NCBI GenBank assembly: GCA_903876615.1
Contig: CAIRAS010000097.1
Span: forward strand, 1-5,708
Direction: 5' to 3'
Length of the DNA: 5,708 nt
Source of the DNA: an uncultured Holophagaceae bacterium
Lineage (GTDB): Bacteria > Acidobacteriota > Holophagae > Holophagales > Holophagaceae
Shown: positions 1-5,708 of the stretch, one piece after another
Layout: each line of letters begins with the position of its first letter
How positions within the stretch are numbered: position 1 is the first letter of the stretch
Notes under the pieces: generated by a model
What the model was told of the DNA's origin: nothing
Seen by the model: only the letters and a program-made list of their open reading frames with translations
Databases searched by the model: none
Made by a program: the position numbers and the translations under genes

Positions 1-910
1 CAGCCTCCAGCGCTTCGGCGAGGCCCTGGCCGACGCGGACCGGGCGCTCCAGGTGAACCCCCGGCTCGCGGACGCCCTGCTGGCCCGGGGTCTGGCGCGG
101 GCGGGTCAGGCCATCAAACAGCGGGACCTGGGCGCCCTGCGAGAGGCCCTCGGCGCCCTGGATGACCTGCGGGCCGCCACCGAGGCCGACCCCACCCTGG
201 CGCCAGCCTGGACGAGCCTGGGCCTGGCCTACGAGCTGCTTCCCGGAATTCTGGGCGGCTCCACCCGCAAGGCCCTTCAGTGCGCGGACCACCTGGCCCG
301 CCTGGCCCCCGCCCGGGGCGAGCTGCTGCGGGCCCTGATCCTGGTGGAGGAAGGCCGCTGGCGGGACGCGGAGCCCGCCTTCCAGCGGGCCCTGGCCCTA
401 GCCCCCGGCAACCCTGAGGTGGCCAGCCAGTGGCTGGATGCCCTCGACTCCCGCCCGGCGAAGAAGGCCCTGGGAGAAGCCGGAAAGAATGCCCGGCTCC
501 GGGCCGAGGCCGCCCGCCTCCTGCCCGGCGTGCGCACCCACGCCCGGGCCGTGGCCGCCGTCAGCGACGCCTACCTCCATGGCGGCCAGCCCGAGACCGC
601 CTGGAAGGTCCTTCAGGACGCCCTGCCTCAGGCCGACGCCCCGAGTCTCCTTCGTCTGCAGCTGGGCAAGGTGGCCGCCGTCAGCGGCCTCCACCGCCCC
701 GAAGGCCTCGCCGCCCTGGACCAGGTCCTCCGCGAACCCCTCGAAGGCGGCTCCGCAGGCGCCCCCGGCGCCTGGTGGCGTAAGGGGCAGATTCTGAGGG
801 ACCTGGGCCGGAACGACGAAGCGCGAAGGGCTGCCCAGGAAGCCTTGAAGCTGGATCCGAGGCACCGGGGGGCCACAGATCTAAGGGCGAAGCTGGGTGA
901 GGCCCCCTGA
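1..910 (+). CDS. TPR-repeat protein, 3' part (5' end outside window)
   Basis: The reading frame is open from base 2 to the TGA at 908-910. A GTG at 53 is possible as a start but is almost certainly internal, because the codons before it already encode a TPR helix (RFGEALADADRAL) that runs straight into NPRLADALLARG. Counting from that GTG, TPR-like units are visible at about residues 51-84 (AWTSLGLAYELL, with an extended loop containing GGS), 89-120 (GELLRAL to LALAPGN) and 238-271 (AWWRKGQILRDLGRNDEA to LKLDPRH). The middle, 125-235, is Ala/Leu-rich and helical with weaker repeats. No membrane segment or catalytic motif is seen in this part. TPR proteins act as binding scaffolds, and several (PilF/PilW, Tgl) help assemble the pilus secretin, so its place beside pilA is suggestive. 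The sequence does not prove that role, and the missing N-terminus hides any lipoprotein signal. Confidence 0.85.
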   Translation, partial: SLQRFGEALADADRALQVNPRLADALLARGLARAGQAIKQRDLGALREALGALDDLRAATEADPTLAPAWTSLGLAYELLPGILGGSTRKALQCADHLARLAPARGELLRALILVEEGRWRDAEPAFQRALALAPGNPEVASQWLDALDSRPAKKALGEAGKNARLRAEAARLLPGVRTHARAVAAVSDAYLHGGQPETAWKVLQDALPQADAPSLLRLQLGKVAAVSGLHRPEGLAALDQVLREPLEGGSAGAPGAWWRKGQILRDLGRNDEARRAAQEALKLDPRHRGATDLRAKLGEAP

Positions 911-912
911 AA

Positions 913-950
913 CTGACGCAGTGGAGCCCCCTACTGCCGTAATGCGTCAG
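913..950. repeat. Inverted repeat after the TPR gene; possible weak terminator
   Basis: A perfect 8-bp inverted repeat, CTGACGCA (913-920) and TGCGTCAG (943-950), starts three bases after the TPR stop codon. An alternative overlapping hairpin pairs 918-924 with 931-937 (GCAGTGG with CTACTGC, one G-T wobble, 6-nt loop). No T-tract follows either stem, so a classical intrinsic terminator is not supported. It may end or stabilise the TPR transcript, or be a protein-binding site upstream of the pilin promoter. Confidence 0.4.
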
Positions 951-970
951 AGACAGGCCTGACATAGCTG

Positions 971-986
971 TAAGCATTAATACTTA
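971..986. promoter_or_regulatory. AT-rich near-palindrome upstream of pilA, candidate activator or IHF-type site
   Basis: TAAGCATTAATACTTA is symmetric at 14 of its 16 positions around ATTAAT, and it lies in the only clearly AT-rich patch of a GC-rich window. Its centre is roughly 90 bp upstream of the predicted pilA transcription start. That is where enhancer-binding activators or DNA-bending proteins of sigma-54 promoters usually sit. The protein that binds is unknown; the assignment is inferred from position and symmetry. Confidence 0.35.
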
Positions 987-997
987 TGGCATCTAAG

Positions 998-1012
998 TTG
1001 ACTGATTGACTG
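998..1012 (+). promoter_or_regulatory. Tandem TTGACTG direct repeat, candidate activator site
   Basis: Two copies of TTGACTG (998-1004 and 1006-1012) are separated by one A, giving an 8-bp period. They lie about 60-75 bp upstream of the predicted pilA transcription start. Further TGAC/GTCA elements occur at 914, 946 and 960, making five in about 100 bp. A role as binding sites for a PilR-like activator is inference. Confidence 0.3.
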
Positions 1013-1029
1013 GGTTTTGGAGGCATTTT

Positions 1030-1040
1030 CCAGGCCCTGG
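1030..1040. repeat. 11-bp palindrome next to the -24 element
   Basis: CCAGGCCCTGG is a perfect palindrome around a central C. It ends five bases before the -24 TGG of the predicted sigma-54 promoter. It could be an operator, but a short GC palindrome is also easily found by chance in DNA of this composition. Confidence 0.2.
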
Positions 1041-1045
1041 GAAGT

Positions 1046-1061
1046 TGGCACGGGGCTTGAT
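1046..1061 (+). promoter_or_regulatory. Sigma-54 (-24/-12) promoter of the pilin gene
   Basis: TGGCAC (1046-1051), five bases, then TTGAT (1057-1061) match the RpoN consensus TGGCAC-N5-TTGCW in every important position except the -12 C, which is A here. The GG at 1047-1048 and the GA at 1059-1060 have the required 10-bp separation. Transcription would begin near 1071-1073 and leave a leader of about 37 nt before the pilin ATG. Sigma-54 control of pilA by the PilS/PilR pair is established in Pseudomonas, Myxococcus and Geobacter. No other candidate promoter in the 198-bp gap is comparably good. Confidence 0.85.
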
Positions 1062-1096
1062 ATGTAGTTCCCAGCGGCCAACGCCCACTCACGGTC

Positions 1097-1103
1097 AAAG
1101 GAG
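1097..1103 (+). promoter_or_regulatory. Ribosome binding site of the pilin gene
   Basis: AAAGGAG lies five bases before the ATG at 1109. It fixes the start that gives a six-residue, positively charged prepilin leader, as expected for a type IVa prepilin. Confidence 0.85.
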
Positions 1104-1108
1104 ACCCC

Positions 1109-1621
1109 ATGAAGAACCAGAAAGGCTTCACCCTCATCGAGCTGCTGCTCGTGCTCGCCATCATCGGCATCATCAGCGCCATCGCCATTCCCGCTCTGCT
1201 CGGCCAGCGTGCCCGCGCCCGGGACAAGTCTGCCAGGGCTAATGCGGAGAACATTATTTCTGACCTCATTGGCACTTATGACAAGCTCAAGGACGCTGGC
1301 ACAACCGTGACCGGGGCGGCCCTTGTCGGGACGGCTGCGGCCCCCGTGATCCCTCAGTTCTGGACCGCTACCAACCCCTGGAACACGACCGGTGCCTTGC
1401 CTGGCTATTTCGCCACGGTCGGGACTGAAAACGTCACTACTCCTGGAACCACGACGGAAGGTATTGCTGTCGTCGGGAAAATGGGCCAGACCTGCGTCGG
1501 TTTCCTCGCTCCTGCGGGCGGCGCAAATGGCGTGATTGCTTCTTCGGTTTACCTCAATGCCGGGTTCACTGTCGCTGGTGCTACCACCAACAACTTCACC
1601 AAGGTCGCCGGCGTGGATTAA
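1109..1621 (+). CDS. pilA: Type IV major-type prepilin (PilA-like)
   Basis: This 170-residue prepilin has a short leader, MKNQKG, and a type III signal: cleavage after Gly6 leaves Phe1 of the mature protein, which prepilin peptidase (PilD) methylates. The mature N-terminus FTLIELLLVLAIIGIISA carries Glu5 and the hydrophobic helix that packs the pilus core, with Pro22. Residues 30-60 continue as the amphipathic helix (GQRARARDKSARANAENI). The rest is a Thr/Gly/Ala-rich globular head with Trp85 and Trp91. A single Cys (129) rules out the intramolecular disulfide loop common in other pilins. The gene has its own sigma-54 promoter and a strong terminator, consistent with an abundant product. Its codons are visibly less GC-rich than those of its neighbours, mostly in the head region. 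It is the likely major subunit; a highly expressed minor pilin is the alternative. Confidence 0.92.
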   Translation: MKNQKGFTLIELLLVLAIIGIISAIAIPALLGQRARARDKSARANAENIISDLIGTYDKLKDAGTTVTGAALVGTAAAPVIPQFWTATNPWNTTGALPGYFATVGTENVTTPGTTTEGIAVVGKMGQTCVGFLAPAGGANGVIASSVYLNAGFTVAGATTNNFTKVAGVD

Positions 1622-1641
1622 CTCGTCCGATCAAGCAGCAG

Positions 1642-1669
1642 AGCGGGGGCCTTTGGGTCCCCGCTTTTT
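1642..1669 (+). terminator. Rho-independent terminator after the pilin gene
   Basis: A 10-bp stem (AGCGGGGGCC at 1642-1651 with GGTCCCCGCT at 1656-1665, one G-T wobble) closes a TTTG loop and is followed by a T-tract ending at 1669. It begins 20 bases after the pilin stop codon. It would end most pilin transcripts and so keep the downstream exporter genes at a lower level. Confidence 0.93.
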
Positions 1670-1803
1670 CGTTGGGGTGTGGTCCCGGTGCGGCCGCTAC
1701 TGGGATCTCGCCGCTCAGGGCGCTCGCGTGTGGAATGCGGCCCCATTCTATGCGATATCTGGAAGGCGGTTACCCTCATGCCCTTGGGTGATCCGCAGGC
1801 CGC

Positions 1804-1812
1804 AAAGGAGGT
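1804..1812 (+). promoter_or_regulatory. Strong ribosome binding site that fixes the ATPase start
   Basis: AAAGGAGGT is a full anti-16S match seven bases before the ATG at 1820. In-frame upstream candidates (GTG at 1679, ATG at 1778) lack such a site, so the longer frame is rejected. No clear -35/-10 or -24/-12 promoter could be recognised between the terminator at 1669 and this site. Confidence 0.85.
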
Positions 1813-1819
1813 CCACCAG

Positions 1820-2709
<890 letters not shown>

Positions 2710-2713
<4 letters not shown>

Positions 2714-3474
2714 GCACCGCCCTGCGGGCCGCCTTCGCCGCGGAGCGGGTCAAGTGGCACAAGAGCTGGGTGCTGGTGGTGGCCGTGCTGGCGCCCCTCT
2801 GCCAGCTGGGCTTCCTGGCCATCCTGTTCGGGTTTTCCGAGAGCCGGGTCCAGCCGTTCCGGCCGGGCTTCCGGTTCTGGCTGGAGCTGAACTTTGTCAT
2901 TTGGAACCTGGTGGTCATGCCCCTGGCCGCAGCCCTCATCGCGGAGCTGTCCTGGGAGCAAGAGCGGGAGGCCCGGGCCTGGAACCGGCTGCTCCTGCAG
3001 CCGATCCCCCGACACACCCACTACCTGGTGAAGGCCCTGGGTCACGGCGTGCTGGTCCTGGGCTCCCTGGGAGTCTTTGTCCTGGCCCTCGGCCTGCTCG
3101 GGAAGCTCCTGCAGACGCGGCCCCTGCTGCTCATGGGGCCCCTGCCCTGGAGCCTCCTGGTGGGGTTCACGGCCTATTCGGCCCTGGCCCTGCTGGGCGT
3201 GGTGGCCTTCCAGACTTGGCTGTCCCTGCGGTTCCCGGGACTCTGGATCAGCCTGACCGCGGCTCTGGCGGGCAGCTGGCTGGCGGCGCGCCTAGTGGGC
3301 CTCAGCGCCGTGATCTATACCCTGCCCTGGGGCGTGGCCGCCCAGATGGGCATCGTCTTCGAGCGCTGGCGAGTGCTTCCCTGGTCCTGGGTGCCTGTGG
3401 GCCTGCTGCTGGCAGCGGCACTGGTGGCATTGGGCACCGCGGATTTTGTCCGTCGCCGCGACGCCCAGGCCTGA
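2710..3474 (+). CDS. ABC-2 type exporter membrane subunit 1
   Basis: The ATG at 2710 overlaps the ATPase stop by four bases and has GGAGG at 2701-2705. The 254-residue product starts with a short cytoplasmic, Lys/Arg-containing segment (ERVKWHKSW) and has six predicted membrane helices near residues 19-43, 58-80, 109-133, 147-172, 177-200 and 226-246. The cytoplasmic loop between helices 2 and 3 (about 81-108: WEQEREARAW to PIPRHTHY) is the typical coupling segment of ABC-2/LanE-LanG-like permeases, with the family pattern of an acidic residue, a Trp and then P-x-x-R. The loop between helices 5 and 6 is short, about 25 residues. It most likely pairs with the following permease as a heterodimer on two copies of the ATPase. 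Substrate unknown; a peptide, lipid or pilus-related factor are all possible. Confidence 0.88.
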
Positions 3475-3483
3475 GGGGATGCC

Positions 3484-4398
3484 GTGAGTGCCTTCCTTCG
3501 CCAGCTCCGCGCCGAGACCCTCAAGCTCCGGCGCTCCCCTGCCCTCCGGACCCTCTGGCTGCTGCCCCTGCTCTTCCTGCTGGCGGAGTTCCTGGTCTTC
3601 GAGCGGCCCCTGCTGGGGCTGCAGGCCCTTACGACGGACAGTGGGGCCACCCTAGACGCCCTCCAGCCCAGGCTGGTGGTGGCCCTCTGGGGCGGGTTCT
3701 TCCATCCCTTGATGCTAGCGCTGCTGCCAGCCCTGGTGTTCCGGCCCGAGCACCGCTTCAAGACTTGGCGCCATCTCCATGCCATGCCGCTCTCCCGGCG
3801 GGGGTACTTTCTGGCCAAGGCAGTCCTGGTGCTGCTCCTGGTGGCCGCGCTTCTGGGGGCCCTCGGGCTCCTGCTCTTCGCGGAGAGGAAGCTGCTGGGC
3901 TGGGCGAACCCCCTCTTGGCCCAGCCCTATCCAGGTCTCCTCATGGCCCGGCTCCTGGGGTGGCTGTGGCTGGGCAGTGTGCCCCTGCTGGCCCTCTACC
4001 TCTGGGTCTCGGACCGCATCAACAGCCTGGCTGTGCCCGTGGTCTTCGGGCTCGTGGGCCTGATCCTGACCATCGCCCTCAGCGGCGAGGAACTGCCCCA
4101 GCCCTGGCGCCGGGACCTCATTCCCTGGGTACTGCCCTATGCCGCCACGGAGCGACTGGTCCACCGGGGGCCTGGCCAACAGGAGGTCCATCTGGCGGGC
4201 AAGCTCTTCCAACCCGAAGCCAATGTGCTGCGGCTGCCCAGCGGCAAGAAGATCAAGACCTGGCAGAACATCCCGGACGAGGTGCTCAATGCACCGCCCC
4301 CCCCCACACCGGTCTGGCTGATGGCTACCTTCAGCGCCGGGGCAGGGCTCCTGTTGCTGGCTCTGGGGTGGGCCGATGCGGGCAGGCACCGGACCTAA
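3484..4398 (+). CDS. ABC-2 type exporter membrane subunit 2 with large periplasmic loop
   Basis: The start is a GTG at 3484, nine bases after the previous stop, with GAGGGG at 3473-3478 as ribosome binding site. The 304-residue product shares the N-terminal pattern of subunit 1 (LRAETLKLRRS) and its coupling loop (about 88-109: PEHRFKTWRHLHAMPLSRR). Six helices are predicted near 20-38, 65-87, 110-132, 151-176, 182-200 and 277-296. It differs from subunit 1 by a loop of about 76 residues (201-276) between helices 5 and 6. With an inside N-terminus this loop should face the periplasm; it ends in a four-proline stretch encoded partly by a run of nine C. The loop looks soluble and charged (HRGPGQQEVHLAGK, SGKKIKTW) and is the best candidate for a substrate- or partner-binding element. 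Last gene of the exporter operon. Confidence 0.86.
   Translation: MSAFLRQLRAETLKLRRSPALRTLWLLPLLFLLAEFLVFERPLLGLQALTTDSGATLDALQPRLVVALWGGFFHPLMLALLPALVFRPEHRFKTWRHLHAMPLSRRGYFLAKAVLVLLLVAALLGALGLLLFAERKLLGWANPLLAQPYPGLLMARLLGWLWLGSVPLLALYLWVSDRINSLAVPVVFGLVGLILTIALSGEELPQPWRRDLIPWVLPYAATERLVHRGPGQQEVHLAGKLFQPEANVLRLPSGKKIKTWQNIPDEVLNAPPPPTPVWLMATFSAGAGLLLLALGWADAGRHRT
4297..4305 (+). repeat. C9 homopolymer inside permease 2
   Basis: Nine consecutive C encode three prolines of the PPPP stretch just before the last membrane helix. Loss of one C would bring a stop at 4319-4321 and remove that helix. Gain of one C would read to a stop at 4401-4403 with a non-hydrophobic tail. The tract is therefore a possible slippage switch, and also a possible sequencing-error site. 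Confidence 0.6.
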
Positions 4399-4451
4399 TT
4401 TGACTTCTGCTGAATCCCGAATTGCAACGGGCCAGCTAAAGACGCAGTGGC
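4399..4451. other. Short convergent intergenic gap without a clear terminator
   Basis: These 53 bp separate the plus-strand exporter operon from the minus-strand pilin gene. The only hairpin seen is weak (CCCG and CGGG around an 8-base loop, near 4418-4431) and has no T-tract in either direction. Transcripts from the two sides may overlap. Confidence 0.5.
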
Positions 4452-4874
4452 TTAGTGCATCCGGGCCAATTCGGTCCCAGCCTGGTTGGTCTGGTAGGCC
4501 GTCGCGCCGCTAAGGCTGGGATCATAGACCCATAGGTTGTAGGTCACCCCGCCGGCATCGATGGTCAGCTTGTAGGTCATCTTGCTGCCACCTAGGGTGG
4601 TGAGGGTCGGGAGCAGCGTTGCTGCACTCGTGTCCGCTACGCCCACGGTCCAGTTGTAGTCACCCGCAGTGCCATAGATGCCGTTCTCGGCCTTGCGGCT
4701 CTCCAGGGCCATCTGGACGACCTTGGCGTTTGAGATCGCATCGCCGACTATCCGGGCGCGGCGGCGCTGACCCATGTAGCTGGGAATGGCGATGCCGCTG
4801 ATAATGCCAATGATGGCAAGGACCAGAAGAATTTCTACCAGGGAGAAACCCCGGGCCCGGTTGCGCTGAAACAT
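4452..4874 (-). CDS. Type IV prepilin, minor-type
   Basis: The ATG at 4872-4874 is chosen because GGAGG stands five bases upstream. An in-frame TTG at 4901 would give a longer, unusual leader without a ribosome binding site. The 140-residue prepilin has leader MFQRNRARG, with cleavage after Gly9 to give mature FSLVEILLVLAIIGIISG, Glu5 (residue 14) intact and Pro31. The helix continues as GQRRRARIVGDAISNAKVV. The head, about residues 62-140, is small, has no cysteine and contains a beta-rich stretch (TYKLTIDAGGVTYNLWVYD). Its N-terminal helix is nearly the same as that of the pilin at 1109, while the head is unrelated by eye. It follows pilC by 38 bp on the same strand and so probably belongs to the pilus machinery operon. 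A minor pilin or pseudopilin-like subunit is most likely; it could also be an alternative major pilin. Confidence 0.88.
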   Translation of the reverse strand: MFQRNRARGFSLVEILLVLAIIGIISGIAIPSYMGQRRRARIVGDAISNAKVVQMALESRKAENGIYGTAGDYNWTVGVADTSAATLLPTLTTLGGSKMTYKLTIDAGGVTYNLWVYDPSLSGATAYQTNQAGTELARMH

Positions 4875-4879
4875 GGGAA

Positions 4880-4884
4880 CCTCC
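4880..4884 (-). promoter_or_regulatory. Ribosome binding site of the minus-strand pilin
   Basis: Read on the minus strand this is GGAGG, five bases before the ATG at 4874. It decides the start in favour of the nine-residue leader over the upstream TTG. Confidence 0.85.
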
Positions 4885-4912
4885 ACGGCATTCAGTAGCA
4901 AGGAACGTGCGG

Positions 4913-5708
4913 CTAGTCCTTGCCGAACACGTTCGCCAAGTTGAAGATCGGCAGGTACATGGCGACCACGATGAAGCCGATGATGCCGCCGAGCATGGCG
5001 ATCATCACGGGCTCCATGAGGCTGGTGAGGTTGGCCACGGCGTTGTCCACCTCGTCCTCGTAGAAATCGGCCACCTTGGCCAGCATGGCGTCCAGGGCGC
5101 CGGTGGCCTCGCCCACGCCCACCATCTGCACCACCATGGGCGGGAAGACCTTGGTTTCCGCCAGGGGGCCGCTGATGTTGCGGCCCTGCTCCACCGCGTC
5201 CTTGGACTTGAGGATGGCGTTCTGGATGACCATGTTGCCGGCGGTACGGGCGGTGATGTCCATGCCTTCGAGGATGGGCACGCCCGAGCTGATGAGGGTG
5301 CCCAGGGTGCGGCAGAAACGGGCCACGGCTACCTTGCGCAGCACATCCCCGAGGATGGGGAGCTTCAGGAAGATCCCATCGATCTGGAGGTGGCCTGGCG
5401 GCGTCCGGTAGTACTGGCGCAGGCCCAGCACCACCAGCACTACGGCGATTACGATCAGCCAGCTGTAGTTGATGAGGGCGTTCGAGATGGCCATGCAGAC
5501 CAGGGTGGGGAAGGGCAGCTTGGCGCCCATGCCGTCATACATGGCGGAGAAGACCGGGATGACCTTGACCATGATGATGACCACCACAGAGATGGCGATG
5601 GTGATGACCGCCACGGGGTAGGTCATGGCCCCCTTCACCTTGGCCGTGAGCTTCACGGCCTTCTCGATGTAGGTGGAGAGGCGCTGGAGGATGATGTCCA
5701 GGATGCCG
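4913..5708 (-). CDS. pilC: Type IV pilus platform protein PilC, C-terminal part (5' end outside window)
   Basis: About 264 C-terminal residues of a GspF/PilC protein, usually about 400 long, run from the right edge to a TAG at 4913-4915. The frame is open to the edge and a GTG at 5656 is internal: the residues before it (ILDIILQRLSTYIEKA) are the conserved lead-in to the KVKGAMTYP signature. Counting from the first full codon, membrane helices lie near 29-54 (with the conserved YP and VIP), 79-99 and 232-253. The second cytoplasmic GspF domain lies at about 118-222, with VGEATG at 198-203. The end, EPVMIAMLGGIIGFIVVAMY, is typical of PilC. PilC sits in the inner membrane, contacts the PilB/PilT motor ATPases and adds or removes pilin subunits. 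The minor-type pilin follows in the same direction. A type II secretion GspF is the alternative, but the pilin neighbours favour PilC. Confidence 0.93.
   Translation of the reverse strand, partial: GILDIILQRLSTYIEKAVKLTAKVKGAMTYPVAVITIAISVVVIIMVKVIPVFSAMYDGMGAKLPFPTLVCMAISNALINYSWLIVIAVVLVVLGLRQYYRTPPGHLQIDGIFLKLPILGDVLRKVAVARFCRTLGTLISSGVPILEGMDITARTAGNMVIQNAILKSKDAVEQGRNISGPLAETKVFPPMVVQMVGVGEATGALDAMLAKVADFYEDEVDNAVANLTSLMEPVMIAMLGGIIGFIVVAMYLPIFNLANVFGKD

Noticed and set aside
1729..1758. Possible sigma-70 promoter around TGTGGA and CGATAT upstream of the ATPase
   Set aside because: Both hexamers match the consensus poorly, so it is not annotated.
1679..1819. Longer N-terminus of the ATPase from GTG 1679 or ATG 1778
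   Set aside because: Neither has a ribosome binding site, the added residues have no ABC character, and AAAGGAGGT sits correctly before ATG 1820.
2754..4403. 549-residue plus-strand open frame overlapping both permeases
   Set aside because: It is a shadow of GC-rich codon bias. Its translation is Gly/Pro/Ala-rich without domain patterns, while the overlapped frames have clear ABC-2 topology, start signals and coupled spacing.
4875..4901. TTG start giving a 149-residue minus-strand prepilin
   Set aside because: No ribosome binding site precedes it and it would make an atypically long leader; the ATG at 4874 has GGAGG at proper spacing.

Overview
This window is a type IV pilus locus from a GC-rich Gram-negative bacterium. 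The pilin N-termini, the gene order and the GC-rich codon use suggest Acidobacteriota, perhaps the Holophaga/Geothrix group. A deltaproteobacterial or myxobacterial lineage is not excluded. The taxonomic guess is inference; the pilus assignment is seen directly in the sequence.

Layout, plus strand: the 3' part of a TPR-repeat protein gene (to 910); a 198-bp regulatory region with inverted repeats, an AT-rich near-palindrome, a cluster of TGAC elements and a convincing sigma-54 (-24/-12) promoter; a major-type pilin gene (1109-1621); a strong intrinsic terminator (1642-1669); then a tightly packed ABC exporter operon of one ATPase (1820-2713) and two different ABC-2 type membrane subunits (2710-3474 and 3484-4398). 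Minus strand, convergent with these: the platform protein gene pilC (enters from the right edge, stop at 4913), followed 38 bp later by a second, minor-type pilin gene (start 4874, stop 4452). Only 53 bp separate the two converging units.

How it fits together: PilC is the inner-membrane platform on which pilins are assembled. Both pilins carry a prepilin peptidase site (G^F) and the Glu5 used in assembly. Sigma-54 control of a pilin gene is the usual target of PilS/PilR-type two-component systems, although no such genes are in the window. An ABC exporter directly after pilA recalls the pilA-pilGHI arrangement of Myxococcus, where the exporter is needed for piliation. Here the ATPase has a Glu in place of the Q-loop Gln and is paired with two unlike permeases. 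That is the architecture of BcrA/LanFEG peptide-immunity transporters, so this is a LanFEG-like exporter placed in a pilus locus. Its substrate is unknown, and it is the most interesting element of the window.

No tRNA, rRNA, CRISPR array, insertion sequence or integration site was seen.
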